DNA of 64,000 bases, taken from the NCBI GenBank assembly GCA_944320865.1, contig CALUJC010000001.1, forward strand, positions 61,748-125,747, given 5' to 3'. The notes beneath the pieces were generated by a model. That model saw nothing but the letters and a program-made list of their open reading frames with translations. It did no database searches and was not told where the DNA came from. Source of the DNA: an uncultured Bacteroides sp. (GTDB taxonomy: Bacteria; Bacteroidota; Bacteroidia; Bacteroidales; Bacteroidaceae). Below are positions 34,238 through 43,080 of this stretch, one piece after another. The position numbers were made by a program, and so were the translations under genes. Numbering within the stretch: position 1 is the first letter of the stretch; each line of letters begins with the position of its first letter.

Positions 34238-34750
34238 GGTGAGAAGTCAAGAAGTTAAGAAGTTAAGAAGTCAAGAAGTTAAGAAATTAAAGGAGTTAAG
34301 GAGTTGAGAAGAAATGGTGGCACAATCTTTCGAAGAATTGACTGTATGGAAGAAGGGACATCAATATGTCTTATGCATTTATCGCATCACTAAAAGCTAT
34401 CCCAAAGAGGAAATGTTTGGGTTGGTCAATCAGATACGGAGAGCAGCAGCTTCCATCACAGCCAACATTGCAGAAGGATTTGTCAGAATAGGGAAAAAAG
34501 AAAAACTCCGCTTCTACAACATTTCACAAGGCTCTCTTGAAGAGACAAGAAATTTCTTGATTCTTTCAAAAGACTTAGGTTATATCACAGAAAATGACTA
34601 CTTGAAATTGAAACAAGATGCTGCAGAAATCAGCAAAATGCTCAAATCTTATTGCCAAACCATTATTAGCAGTATGTAAATTATCAAAAGGCAGAAGTTA
34701 AGAAGCTTTGCATCCTCCTTCTTAACTTCTTAACTTCTTGACTTCTTACC
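34238..34750. mobile_element. Possible mobile cassette with 33-bp inverted repeats carrying a four-helix-bundle gene
   Basis: The left end 34238-34270 (ggtgagaagtcaagaagtta...) and right end 34718-34750 are complementary at 32 of 33 positions. Between them lies one gene (34314-34679). The element starts 3 bp after the adk stop and ends 19 bp before obgE. No transposase is present; movement would have to be in trans. The repeats are low-complexity (aagaagttaag units), so independent growth of repeats cannot be ruled out. Confidence 0.45.
34314..34679 (+). CDS. Four-helix-bundle protein (S23/IVS family)
   Basis: A 121-residue protein of the 23S-rRNA-intervening-sequence type: SFEELTVWKKGHQYVLCIYR at the start, EEMFGLVNQIRRAAASITAN in helix 2 and IAEGFVRIGKKEKLRFYNIS. 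Relatives include Avd of diversity-generating retroelements, a basic pentamer that binds nucleic acid. The function of stand-alone copies is unknown. It is enclosed in 33 bp inverted repeats and sits between adk and obgE, which suggests insertion. Codon use is A/T-rich relative to its neighbours. Confidence 0.85.
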   Translation: MVAQSFEELTVWKKGHQYVLCIYRITKSYPKEEMFGLVNQIRRAAASITANIAEGFVRIGKKEKLRFYNISQGSLEETRNFLILSKDLGYITENDYLKLKQDAAEISKMLKSYCQTIISSM

Positions 34751-34769
34751 CCCTAAATTCCACAACACT

Positions 34770-35951
34770 ATGCCAGAATCCAACTTTGTAGACTACGTGA
34801 AGATATACTGCCGCTCGGGAAAGGGCGGAAGGGGCTCTACGCACATGCGCCGTGCCAAGTACCAACCCCACGGAGGTCCGGACGGGGGCGACGGCGGACG
34901 CGGAGGCGACATCATTCTGCGCGCCAACCGCAACTACTGGACACTGCTGCACCTGCGCTACCAACGGCATGTGCTGGCAGGACACGGGGAAAGCGGCTCG
35001 AAAAACCGCAGCTTCGGCAAGGACGGGCAAGACCAGGTCATCGAGGTGCCCTGCGGCACCGTGGCCTACAATGCCGAGACGGGACAATACCTGTGCGACG
35101 TCACCGAGCACGGCCAGGAAGTCATCCTGCTGAAAGGCGGGCGTGGCGGACTGGGCAACTGGCACTTCCGCACCGCCACACGCCAGGCACCCCGCTTTGC
35201 GCAGCCCGGCGAGCCGATGCAGGAGATGACCGTCATCCTGGAGCTGAAACTGCTGGCCGACGTGGGCCTCGTGGGCTTCCCCAATGCCGGGAAATCCACT
35301 CTGCTCAGCGCCGTCTCAGCCGCCAAGCCCAAGATAGCCGACTACCCCTTCACCACCATGGAGCCCAGCCTGGGCATCGTGCCCTACCGCGACAACAAAT
35401 CGTTTGTCATGGCGGACATTCCCGGCATCATCGAGGGAGCCAGCGAGGGCAAGGGACTGGGCCTGCGCTTCCTGCGCCACATAGAGCGCAACTCCCTGCT
35501 GCTGTTCATGGTGCCTGCCGACAGCGATGACATTGCCCGCGAGTATGACATCCTGCTCAACGAGCTGCGCCAGTTCAACCCCGAAATGCTGGACAAGCGC
35601 CGCGTGCTGGCCATCACCAAGAGCGACATGCTGGACCAGGAACTGATGGACGAACTGGAGCCTACCCTGCCCCAGGGCATTCCCCATGTGTTCATCTCCT
35701 CCGTCAGCGGGCTGGGGCTGGACGTGCTGAAAGACATCCTGTGGACAGAACTGAACGAGGAGAGTAACAAGATTGAAGGCCACATAGAGAGCATCGCCCA
35801 CCGCCCCAAGGACCTCAGCCACCTGCAAGAGGAGCTTGAAGAAGAAGGCGAAGATGAAGACCTCAGCATAGAGTACATCGACGAGGACGATGTAGAAGAC
35901 CTGGAGGACTTTGAGTATGAGGAGGACTGGGAAGAGGACGATAATAAATGA
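34770..35951 (+). CDS. obgE: Obg-family GTPase
   Basis: A 393-residue GTPase tied to 50S ribosome assembly and stress control. Residues 1-160 form the glycine-rich Obg fold ([32 protein letters not shown]). The G-domain follows: G1 [14 protein letters not shown] (about 170), G3 [17 protein letters not shown]4 TKSD. The C-terminal tail is strongly acidic (from about residue 355), as often in Bacteroidetes. The ATG at 34770 gives the conserved start [13 protein letters not shown]. Confidence 0.97.
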   Translation: MPESNFVDYVKIYCRSGKGGRGSTHMRRAKYQPHGGPDGGDGGRGGDIILRANRNYWTLLHLRYQRHVLAGHGESGSKNRSFGKDGQDQVIEVPCGTVAYNAETGQYLCDVTEHGQEVILLKGGRGGLGNWHFRTATRQAPRFAQPGEPMQEMTVILELKLLADVGLVGFPNAGKSTLLSAVSAAKPKIADYPFTTMEPSLGIVPYRDNKSFVMADIPGIIEGASEGKGLGLRFLRHIERNSLLLFMVPADSDDIAREYDILLNELRQFNPEMLDKRRVLAITKSDMLDQELMDELEPTLPQGIPHVFISSVSGLGLDVLKDILWTELNEESNKIEGHIESIAHRPKDLSHLQEELEEEGEDEDLSIEYIDEDDVEDLEDFEYEEDWEEDDNK

Positions 35952-35953
35952 AA

Positions 35954-36040
35954 AATGAAGAATGAAGAACGAAGAATGAAGTTTCCGCTGCCCGTTATAT
36001 TGCATGCAAATTCTTCATTCTTAATTCTTCATTCTTCATT
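35954..36040. repeat. aatgaag-type inverted repeat after obgE
   Basis: Arms 35954-35981 and 36013-36040 pair at 26 of 28 positions. The element starts immediately after the obgE stop and ends 13 bp before the next gene. Same sequence type as 30323-30435 and 33470-33655. Confidence 0.8.
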
Positions 36041-36053
36041 AAAAGAAAATGCC

Positions 36054-36851
36054 ATGCGCATCCCCTTGGTAAAATACGGCATCCTGCACGGACATCCCGA
36101 AGTCTGTGCCTTCAGCACCACCCGCCGGGGCGGCATCAGCACGGGCACCTATGCCTCGCTGAACTGTACCCCCTACACGGGCGACGACCCGGAATGCGTG
36201 CGCCGCAACCGGAAAATCCTGGCGGAGGCCTTGCCTTTCCCACCGCGAGAGCTGGTCATTCCCTGGCAAACCCACGGCACACAGGTGCTCCCCATCGACA
36301 AGGACTACCTCAACTCCACACCCGACGAACGGAAAGCACTGCTGCAAGGCATCGACGCCCTCACCACCCGCGAACCGGGTTTCTGCCTCTGCATTTCTAC
36401 GGCCGACTGTATACCCCTGCTGCTCTACGACGTCCGCCACCGAGCCGTAGCAGCCATCCATGCCGGCTGGAGGGGCACCGTGGCGGGCATCGCCACACAC
36501 ACCCTGCGGCACATGCACCAACTCTACGGCACTGCGGGAGAAGACGTGCTGGCCTGCATCGGACCCGGCATCGCGCGCGACGCCTTTGAAGTAGGAGATG
36601 AAGTATACCAAGCCTTCTGCCAAGCCGGATTGCTTATGCAGCACATTGCGTACCGGCACGCCGGCACAGGCAAATGGCACCTTGACCTGCCCTTGGCCAA
36701 CCGCCTGCAACTGCTGGATTTCGGCGTTCCCGACCGGCAGATAGAATGGTGCGGCATCTGCACCTACAACCGGCACGAAGAATTCTTCTCCGCCCGCCGC
36801 CTGGGCGTGAAGTCGGGGCGGATGCTGACGGGCATCATGATAAACGGTTGA
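36054..36851 (+). CDS. pgeF: PgeF/YlmD-family purine nucleoside phosphorylase-like (laccase-domain) protein
   Basis: A 265-residue protein of the former 'polyphenol oxidase' family (YfiH/YlmD). Family members have been shown to act on purine nucleosides or to edit peptidoglycan precursors. Metal-site motifs: CISTADCIPLLLYD (about 118-131), IHAGWRGTVAGI and CIGPGIARDAFEVG. The start is the ATG at 36054 (MRIPLVKYGIL); an in-frame upstream extension is encoded by the repeat at 35954-36040 and was discarded. Co-directional with obgE, convergent with the exonuclease gene. Confidence 0.88.
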   Translation: MRIPLVKYGILHGHPEVCAFSTTRRGGISTGTYASLNCTPYTGDDPECVRRNRKILAEALPFPPRELVIPWQTHGTQVLPIDKDYLNSTPDERKALLQGIDALTTREPGFCLCISTADCIPLLLYDVRHRAVAAIHAGWRGTVAGIATHTLRHMHQLYGTAGEDVLACIGPGIARDAFEVGDEVYQAFCQAGLLMQHIAYRHAGTGKWHLDLPLANRLQLLDFGVPDRQIEWCGICTYNRHEEFFSARRLGVKSGRMLTGIMING

Positions 36852-36868
36852 TAGGCCGAAAGTCTGAA

Positions 36869-37420
36869 TTACAGCCTCCCCCGGCAGAAATCCATTTCCG
36901 ACAGCTCCAGCCACCCGGCATCGCGCACCTCCCTCAAGAACAGCCGTGCACACATTTCCGCATCATCGCCCGCCCGGTGGTGCTGCCCGCAGGATATGTC
37001 GAACTGCCGGCAAAGGTAGTCCAACTTGTTGCAACCAAAGTCATAGAGTTTTTTCGCTGCCCGCAGGGAACAGTAGTAGGTGATGTCCGGCTTCGCCAAG
37101 CCATATAGTTCCAAAGACTGGCGGATGCAGCCCATATCGAACGCCGCATTGTGGGCCACCAGCACGGGGCACTCCCGCAGATAACCGCCAATCTCGGCCC
37201 ATACCTCCGGAAATTCGGGCGCATCCGCCGTATCTTCGGGCCGTATGCCATGTATCTGCATGTTCCAAAAACTATAATAATTGCCCTGCGGGCGCACCAG
37301 CCACGAGCGCACCCCGGCCACCTTGCCGCCGCGCACCACGCAAATGCCCACCTCGCAGATGGAAGCACGGCTGCCGGTAGCCGTCTCAAAATCGATGGCG
37401 ATGAAATTCAGTCCCTGCAT
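36869..37420 (-). CDS. 3'-5' exonuclease, DnaQ/epsilon-like
   Basis: A 183-residue DEDDh exonuclease. Exo I is FIAIDFETATG at the start, Exo II VLVAHNAAFDMGC, Exo III HHRAGDDAEMC, so the catalytic Asp, Glu, Asp, His, Asp set is complete. The start is placed at the ATG at 37420 (MQGLNFIAIDFE); the longer frame adds 14 residues without family support. It could be a repair or RNA-trimming exonuclease rather than a polymerase subunit. A minus-strand TATCTTTG box lies at 37453-37446. Confidence 0.88.
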   Translation of the reverse strand: MQGLNFIAIDFETATGSRASICEVGICVVRGGKVAGVRSWLVRPQGNYYSFWNMQIHGIRPEDTADAPEFPEVWAEIGGYLRECPVLVAHNAAFDMGCIRQSLELYGLAKPDITYYCSLRAAKKLYDFGCNKLDYLCRQFDISCGQHHRAGDDAEMCARLFLREVRDAGWLELSEMDFCRGRL

Positions 37421-37445
37421 ACAGAATATCGTTAGTCTGACGGCA

Positions 37446-37453
37446 CAAAGATA
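37446..37453 (-). promoter_or_regulatory. -7 box of the exonuclease gene
   Basis: Minus strand TATCTTTG, 26 nt before the ATG at 37420. No TTTG at 19-21 nt upstream. Confidence 0.55.
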
Positions 37454-37641
37454 CGCATACACCCGTCAAAAACAACATCAGGAGCGCACTTTCCTACAAT
37501 AATAAAAATATTGAACAACCTCTCTAAACGCTTTTTCCAAGAAAAAGTGCCGGAATCCGCCATCACCATCATCATATATTACTGAATATCACGCACATAC
37601 AATACAAAACAAGTACAAGTCCGCACTTTAGTCGGGTCTCC

Positions 37642-37707
37642 TTCGTACCAAGTTCGTACCATGTTCGTTCCAGGTTCGCTCTTTACCCGTCGCTATAGAA
37701 GCGAACA
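37642..37707. repeat. Second copy (inverted) of the dispersed intergenic repeat
   Basis: This stretch (ttcgtaccaagttcgtacca... ctatagaagcgaaca) is the reverse complement of 16957-17021 with a small number of differences. It lies in the 37421-37841 gap between divergent genes; no gene is seen there apart from promoter elements. Confidence 0.75.
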
Positions 37708-37819
37708 TGGAGCGAACTTAATAGGTAGCAAATATTTACAAAGCCTGTCCGAATACTGGGAAATGACCGGCCGGACGGAAAGAAACGCCCAGAGAATTTC
37801 ATAACCCGAAAGAAAGCGT

Positions 37820-37827
37820 TACTTTTG
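37820..37827 (+). promoter_or_regulatory. -7 box of the B3/4-domain gene
   Basis: TACTTTTG, 15 nt before the ATG at 37842. No TTTG at the expected -33 position. Confidence 0.55.
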
Positions 37828-37841
37828 CAAGAAAATGAAAA

Positions 37842-38519
37842 ATGACGCCTATGTTTCAACTCAACATCTCCCCAGAGCTTTCCGCAGCCTGCCCCCGTTA
37901 CCGCGTAGCAGCCGTCTATGCCGAAGTGCAAAACACGCCTTACAACGAAGGCCTTTGGCAAGAAATAGATGCCTTTACCCAAGAGTTGCGGGCCACCGAC
38001 ACGGCGGACAGCATCAAGCAGCAGCCCGCCATTGCCGCCACGCGCGAGGCCTACCGCCGCCTGGGCAAAGACCCCAGCCGCTACCGCCCGTCGGCCGAAG
38101 CGTTGAGGAGGAGGCTCTTGCGCGGACTGGAGTTGTACCGCATAGACACGTTGGTCGACCTCATCAACCTAGTTTCCCTGCGCACGGGTTACAGCATCGG
38201 CGGCTTTGATGCGGACAAGATTCAGGGCACGGCCCTCACCCTTGGCGTAGGCCATGCAGGAGAGCCATTCGAGGGCATAGGGCGCGGCCCGCTGAACATC
38301 GAGGGGCTGCCTGTGTGGCGCGACGCGCAGGGCGGCATTGGCACGCCCACCAGCGACCATGAGCGCACGAAGATGGACGTGGGCACGCGGCATATACTGG
38401 CCCTCATCAACGGGTATGACGGGGATGAGGAGCGGCTGCGCGAGGCGGCGGAGATGACGCGGGAATTATTGGAGAAGTATGCGGCTGCGGATGGGGGAAT
38501 GATTACCTATTTGTGCTAA
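37842..38519 (+). CDS. Stand-alone B3/B4 domain protein (PheT-like editing fold)
   Basis: A 225-residue protein with the B3/B4 fold of the phenylalanyl-tRNA synthetase beta chain: RYRPSAEALRRRLLRGLELY, INLVSLRTGYSIGGFDADKI and LNIEGLPVWRDAQGGIGTP, then TSDHERTKMDVGTRHILAL. In PheT this domain clears mischarged Tyr-tRNA; stand-alone copies may edit aminoacyl-tRNA in trans, but their role is not well established. The start ATG 37842 is used; 37851 (MFQLNISPE) is possible. ung follows 16 bp later, so the two are probably co-transcribed. Confidence 0.85.
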   Translation: MTPMFQLNISPELSAACPRYRVAAVYAEVQNTPYNEGLWQEIDAFTQELRATDTADSIKQQPAIAATREAYRRLGKDPSRYRPSAEALRRRLLRGLELYRIDTLVDLINLVSLRTGYSIGGFDADKIQGTALTLGVGHAGEPFEGIGRGPLNIEGLPVWRDAQGGIGTPTSDHERTKMDVGTRHILALINGYDGDEERLREAAEMTRELLEKYAAADGGMITYLC

Positions 38520-38535
38520 AAAAGGAGAATTAACC

Positions 38536-39198
38536 ATGCAAGTACGTATCGCCGAAGACTGGCGCAGACAACTGCAAGACGAATTTGACAAGCCATACTT
38601 CAAGCAACTGACAGACTTTGTGCGGGAAGAATATACCCATACGCAAGTGCTCCCGCCGGGGGGACGCATCTTCTACATTTTCGACCATTGCCCGTTCGAC
38701 AAGGTAAAGGTGGTCATCTTGGGACAAGACCCCTACCCTGCGCCGGGACTTTACTATGGCGTTTGCTTCTCTGTGCCCGAGGGCGTGGCCATTCCGGGTT
38801 CTTTGGCCAATATTTTCCGGGAGATTCACGATGATTTAGGGAAGCCCATCCCCCACTCAGGCAATCTGGACAGATGGGTGGCGCAAGGAGTGTTCCCGCT
38901 GAATTCGGTCTTGACCGTGCGGGCTTATCAGACAGGCTCGCACCGGGGGCGTGGATGGGAAACGTTTACCGATGCCGTCATCCGCAAGCTGAGCGATGAG
39001 CGTGAGCACTTGGTCTTTATGCTGTGGGGCAGTTATGCGAAAGAGAAAGCGGCGTTGATAGACCACTCCCGGCATCTGGTGCTGACTGCTGCCCATCCCT
39101 CACCACGCTCTGCCGAACATGGATTCCTGGGGTGCCGGCATTTCAGCCGGGCCAATGCCTATCTGAAGCAACATGGTATGCAAGGAATAGAATGGTGA
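38536..39198 (+). CDS. ung: Uracil-DNA glycosylase, family 1
   Basis: A 220-residue base-excision repair enzyme. Motif A is VILGQDPYPAPGLYYGVCFS (Asp is the catalytic base), the Ser/Asn site is GVFPLNSVLTV, and motif B HPSPRSAEHGFLGCRHFS carries the catalytic His. Length is normal. It follows the B3/4-domain gene by 16 bp. The ATG at 38536 gives MQVRIAEDWRRQL, typical for the family. Confidence 0.96.
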   Translation: MQVRIAEDWRRQLQDEFDKPYFKQLTDFVREEYTHTQVLPPGGRIFYIFDHCPFDKVKVVILGQDPYPAPGLYYGVCFSVPEGVAIPGSLANIFREIHDDLGKPIPHSGNLDRWVAQGVFPLNSVLTVRAYQTGSHRGRGWETFTDAVIRKLSDEREHLVFMLWGSYAKEKAALIDHSRHLVLTAAHPSPRSAEHGFLGCRHFSRANAYLKQHGMQGIEW

Positions 39199-39280
39199 AC
39201 AAATGCTTATCTGCAGATAATTGAGAGCTCACCTGCATAAAAAACACGCACGCCCCGCACTAACTATGCGAACCTTTCAC

Positions 39281-39288
39281 TACCTTTG
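39281..39288 (+). promoter_or_regulatory. -7 box of phoH-purC
   Basis: TACCTTTG, 27 nt before the phoH ATG. No clear -33 TTTG. Confidence 0.55.
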
Positions 39289-39315
39289 CGGAAAATAGAA
39301 GAATCCTAAACACGA

Positions 39316-40299
39316 ATGATAGAAAAACTGATTGTACTCGAAGACATAGACCCCGTCATCTTCTATGGCGTGAACAATGCCAACATGCAACTCGTCAAGG
39401 CATTGTACCCCAAACTACGCATCGTGGCGCGGGGCAACGTCATCAAGGTGCTGGGCGACGAGGAGGAGATGTGCGCCTTCGAGGAGAACATCCTCAAACT
39501 GGAGAAGTACTGCGCAGAGTATAACCAGTTGAAGGAGGAAACCATCATCGACATCATCAAGGGCAATGCCCCGCAGGCCGAGAAGAGCGGCAACGTCATC
39601 GTCTTCAGCGTGACGGGAAAGCCCATCATCCCGCGCAGCGAGAACCAGCAGAAACTGGTGGACGCCTTCCGTGAGCACGACATGGTGTTTGCCATCGGCC
39701 CGGCGGGTTCGGGCAAGACCTACACCGCCATCGCCCTGGCCGTGCGTGCCCTGAAGAACAAGGAGATAAAGAAAATCATCCTCTCCCGCCCCGCCGTGGA
39801 GGCTGGCGAGAAGCTGGGCTTCCTGCCGGGCGACATGAAGGAGAAGATAGACCCCTACCTGCAACCCCTGTACGACGCCTTGCAGGATATGATACCCGCC
39901 GCCAAACTTCAAGAGTATATGGACCAGAACGTCATCCAGATAGCCCCCCTGGCCTTCATGCGAGGCCGGACGCTGAACGATGCCGTGGTCATCCTGGACG
40001 AGGCGCAGAACACCACCTCCGCCCAAATCAAGATGTTCCTCACCCGCATGGGCATGAACACCAAGATGATAGTAACGGGAGATATGACGCAGATAGACTT
40101 GCCCACATCGCAGACCTCCGGGCTGGTGCAGGCACTCCGCATATTAAAAGGAGTAAAGGGAATTTCCTTTATAGAGTTGAACCAGAAGGATATCGTCAGA
40201 CATAAATTAGTGACCCGCATCGTCGAGGCGTATGACAAGTACGAGAAGGAGCAGAAGGCGGAGCGGGAGCGCAAGAAAGAAGAAACCATAGCTAAATAA
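39316..40299 (+). CDS. PhoH-family ATPase
   Basis: A 327-residue PhoH/YbeZ-type P-loop ATPase, linked in other bacteria to RNA handling and 16S rRNA maturation with YbeY. Walker A is [18 protein letters not shown] (about residues 130-147), Walker [21 protein letters not shown], sensor [11 protein letters not shown]. An N-terminal KH-like region (residues 1-90) precedes the ATPase. The C-terminus is a charged helix ([15 protein letters not shown]). It is 7 bp upstream of purC, so probably one operon. Confidence 0.93.
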   Translation: MIEKLIVLEDIDPVIFYGVNNANMQLVKALYPKLRIVARGNVIKVLGDEEEMCAFEENILKLEKYCAEYNQLKEETIIDIIKGNAPQAEKSGNVIVFSVTGKPIIPRSENQQKLVDAFREHDMVFAIGPAGSGKTYTAIALAVRALKNKEIKKIILSRPAVEAGEKLGFLPGDMKEKIDPYLQPLYDALQDMIPAAKLQEYMDQNVIQIAPLAFMRGRTLNDAVVILDEAQNTTSAQIKMFLTRMGMNTKMIVTGDMTQIDLPTSQTSGLVQALRILKGVKGISFIELNQKDIVRHKLVTRIVEAYDKYEKEQKAERERKKEETIAK

Positions 40300-40306
40300 C
40301 AAAAAT

Positions 40307-41251
40307 ATGAAAGCATTAACTAAAACAGATTACCATTTCCCCGGACAGCAAGCTGTCTATCACGGGAAAGTACGCGACGTGTACAACATCAACGGCGAGA
40401 AGCTCGTCATGGTGGCAACGGACCGCATCTCGGCCTTCGACGTCATCCTGCCCAAAGGCATTCCCTTCAAGGGACAGATATTGAACCAGATTGCCGCGAA
40501 GTTCCTCGACGCCACGACGGACATCTGCCCCAACTGGAAGCTGGCCACGCCCGACCCGATGGTGACGGTGGGCGTCTTCTGTGAGGGCTTCCCCTTGGAG
40601 ATGATTGTGCGCGGCTACCTCTGCGGCTCGGCCTGGCGTGCCTACAAGAGCGGCGTGCGCGAAATCTGCGGCGTCCGCCTGCCGGAGGGCATGAAGGAGA
40701 ACCAAAAGTTCCCCACCCCCATCATCACCCCCACCACCAAGGCCGAAATAGGCGAGCACGATGCCGACATCTCCAAGGAAGAAATCCTGAAGCGCGGCCT
40801 CTGCACGCCCGAGGAATACGCCATCCTGGAGGACTACACCCTGCGCCTCTTCGAGCGCGGCACGCAGATTGCCGCAAAGAGAGGACTCATCCTGGTGGAC
40901 ACGAAGTACGAGTTCGGCAAGCACGACGGCAAGATTTACCTGATGGACGAAATCCACACGCCCGACTCCAGCCGCTACTTCTACAGCGAGGGCTACGAGG
41001 AGCGTTTCACGAAGGGCGAGCCGCAACGCCAGCTCTCCAAGGAGTTCGTGCGCGAATGGCTTATGGACAACGGCTTCCAAGGCAAGGAAGGACAGCAGGT
41101 GCCCGAGATGACGGACGAGATTGTGAAGAGCATCAGCGACCGCTACGTGGAGCTCTTCGAACACATCACGGGCGAGAAGTTCGTGCCGCAGGACACGGAG
41201 GACATCGCCACGCGCATCGAACGGAATGTAACGAATTATCTTAATGCCTGA
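40307..41251 (+). CDS. purC: Phosphoribosylaminoimidazole-succinocarboxamide synthase
   Basis: A 314-residue SAICAR synthetase, step 8 of purine synthesis (CAIR + Asp + ATP). Motifs: [40 protein letters not shown] (nucleotide site), [13 protein letters not shown] and [20 protein letters not shown], then [10 protein letters not shown]. It is the long form (about 310) common in Bacteroidetes and eukaryote-like PurC. It starts 7 bp after phoH. Confidence 0.97.
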   Translation: MKALTKTDYHFPGQQAVYHGKVRDVYNINGEKLVMVATDRISAFDVILPKGIPFKGQILNQIAAKFLDATTDICPNWKLATPDPMVTVGVFCEGFPLEMIVRGYLCGSAWRAYKSGVREICGVRLPEGMKENQKFPTPIITPTTKAEIGEHDADISKEEILKRGLCTPEEYAILEDYTLRLFERGTQIAAKRGLILVDTKYEFGKHDGKIYLMDEIHTPDSSRYFYSEGYEERFTKGEPQRQLSKEFVREWLMDNGFQGKEGQQVPEMTDEIVKSISDRYVELFEHITGEKFVPQDTEDIATRIERNVTNYLNA

Positions 41252-41316
41252 TTTCTGTCCGGCAAGCCCCGGCACCCCCTCTACAGATGCTTGTAGGGCC
41301 GATTCCGGGGCTTCTG

Positions 41317-41404
41317 ACATCAGACGGCGTTTCATCCTGCATCAGACGGCGTTTCATCCCACATCAGACGCCGTTTGATCCTACATCAAACGCCGTTTGA
41401 TGTC
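41317..41404. repeat. Intergenic array, four 22-nt units
   Basis: Units start at 41317, 41339, 41361 and 41383 (acatcagacggcgtttcatc and variants). In the last unit, compensating changes make a near-perfect palindrome (acatcaaacg-c-cgtttgatgt). It lies between purC and menG. Confidence 0.85.
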
Positions 41405-41449
41405 ACATCATCCCGGCAGGCATCTTATTTTGTAAATTAAAAGGAAACA

Positions 41450-42187
41450 ATGGAATACCCACAAGAGAAAGTCAAGCCCTACGGCAGCGAGGGCAAGAAA
41501 GTAGAACAGGTGGAGCGCATGTTCGACCACATCGCCCCCACTTACGACCGGCTGAACCACACCCTCTCGCTCGGCATCGACCGCCGGTGGCGCAAGAAGG
41601 CCATCCGCTGGCTCGCCCCCTTCCGCCCGCAGGACGTGATGGACGTGGCCACGGGCACGGGCGACTTTGCCCTGTTGGCCTGCCGGATGCTGCAACCGCG
41701 CACGCTGACGGGCGTAGATATCTCGGAGGGTATGATGCAAGTGGCGCGGCAGAAGGCGCAGGACGCCGGACTGGACGGGCACATCCGCTTCCGGCGCGAG
41801 GACTGCGAGGCGCTCACCTTCCCCGACGCCTCGTTCGATGCCGTCACCGTGGCCTTCGGCGTGCGCAACTTCGAGCACCTGGACCTGGGGCTGCGGGAGA
41901 TGTGCCGCGTGCTCCGTCCCGGCGGCCACCTCGTCATCCTGGAGCTTTCCACGCCCGACCGCTTTCCCATGAAGCAACTGTTCGCCCTCTACTCACGGGT
42001 GGCGATGCCCGTCATCGGCCGCAGCATCTCGCACGACAACAGTGCCTATACCTACCTGCCAGAGAGCATCCGCGCCTTCCCGCAGGGCGAGGTGATGAGC
42101 CAGAGCATCCGCCGCGCCGGCTTTTCGGAAGTCAGGTTCAAGCGGCTGACGTTCGGGGTGTGCACGCTGTATATGGCGACGAAATAA
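41450..42187 (+). CDS. menG: Demethylmenaquinone methyltransferase
   Basis: A 245-residue UbiE/MenG methyltransferase, final step of menaquinone synthesis. Typical motifs: [33 protein letters not shown], the SAM site [26 protein letters not shown]-like [19 protein letters not shown], and [20 protein letters not shown]. Bacteroidales use menaquinone, so MenG is preferred over UbiE. A 62 bp gap separates it from the upstream array; aroE follows after a repeat-rich gap. Confidence 0.95.
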   Translation: MEYPQEKVKPYGSEGKKVEQVERMFDHIAPTYDRLNHTLSLGIDRRWRKKAIRWLAPFRPQDVMDVATGTGDFALLACRMLQPRTLTGVDISEGMMQVARQKAQDAGLDGHIRFRREDCEALTFPDASFDAVTVAFGVRNFEHLDLGLREMCRVLRPGGHLVILELSTPDRFPMKQLFALYSRVAMPVIGRSISHDNSAYTYLPESIRAFPQGEVMSQSIRRAGFSEVRFKRLTFGVCTLYMATK

Positions 42188-42192
42188 GCATT

Positions 42193-42312
42193 TAGCTACG
42201 AGTGACGAGCTACAAGCTACCAGTAGCCGCACAAACCAACTCGTAGCTAACTAACAACAATAACACCCGTAGCTCGTAGCTTGTAGCTCGTAGCTAACTA
42301 ACAACAATAACA
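42193..42312. repeat. Gap between menG and aroE: direct and inverted repeats of a 'gctacgag' type
   Basis: The 26 nt ctcgtagctaactaacaaca... occurs twice, at 42240-42265 and 42287-42312; the second copy is the leader of aroE. Flanking gctacgagctacaagctac-type sequence (42193-42220) can pair with 42270-42297. This looks like duplication of the aroE leader caused by insertion or slippage. Confidence 0.75.
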
Positions 42313-42315
42313 ACT

Positions 42316-43065
42316 ATGGACAAATACGGTTTAATAGGCTACCCGCTGAAGCATTCGTTTTCCATCGTCTACTTCAACGAAAAGTTCAAGGCTGAGAACA
42401 TCGACGCCGAGTATGTCAACTTCGAGATTCCCCGCATCGAAGAGTTCATGGAGGTCGTGGAGGAGAATCCCAACCTCTGCGGGCTGAATGTCACCATCCC
42501 CTACAAAGAGCAAGTCATCCCCTACCTGGACGAGCTGGACAAGGACACGGCCAAGATAGGCGCGGTGAACGTCATCAAAATCATCCGCCAGCCCAAAGGC
42601 AAGGTCAAGCTGGTGGGCTATAACTCGGACATCATAGGTTTTACCCGCTCCATTGAACCATTGCTCAAGCCCGACGTCCATACACATGCCCTGATACTGG
42701 GCACGGGTGGTGCTTCGAAAGCCATCTTCCGGGGACTGGAAAACCTGGGCATAAAGAGCACCTTCGTATCGCGCACCAAGAAGAACGACGAAGTAATGAC
42801 CTACGAAGAACTGACACCCGAGGTGATGCAACAATACAAAATTATCGTGAACTGCACCCCTGTGGGCATGTACCCCAAAGTAGATGAATGCCCTGCCATT
42901 CCCTACGACCAATTGACCACCGACCACCTGCTCTACGACCTGCTGTACAACCCCGACGAGACCCTCTTCATGAAAAGAGGCCGCGCACAAGGAGCTACCG
43001 TGAAGAACGGCCTGGAGATGCTGTTGCTGCAAGCCTTTGCCGCATGGGAAATCTGGCACCGATAA
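42316..43065 (+). CDS. aroE: Shikimate dehydrogenase
   Basis: A 249-residue AroE that reduces 3-dehydroshikimate with NADPH. The substrate side has YGLIGYPLKHSFSIVYFNEK and GLNVTIPYKEQVIPYLDELD (catalytic Lys in PYK), the cofactor side LILGTGGASKAIFRGL. It is slightly shorter than E. coli AroE (272), as usual for Bacteroidetes. A hydrolase gene follows 15 bp later and is probably co-transcribed. Confidence 0.95.
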   Translation: MDKYGLIGYPLKHSFSIVYFNEKFKAENIDAEYVNFEIPRIEEFMEVVEENPNLCGLNVTIPYKEQVIPYLDELDKDTAKIGAVNVIKIIRQPKGKVKLVGYNSDIIGFTRSIEPLLKPDVHTHALILGTGGASKAIFRGLENLGIKSTFVSRTKKNDEVMTYEELTPEVMQQYKIIVNCTPVGMYPKVDECPAIPYDQLTTDHLLYDLLYNPDETLFMKRGRAQGATVKNGLEMLLLQAFAAWEIWHR

Positions 43066-43080
43066 GCCTCACATTTGCCT

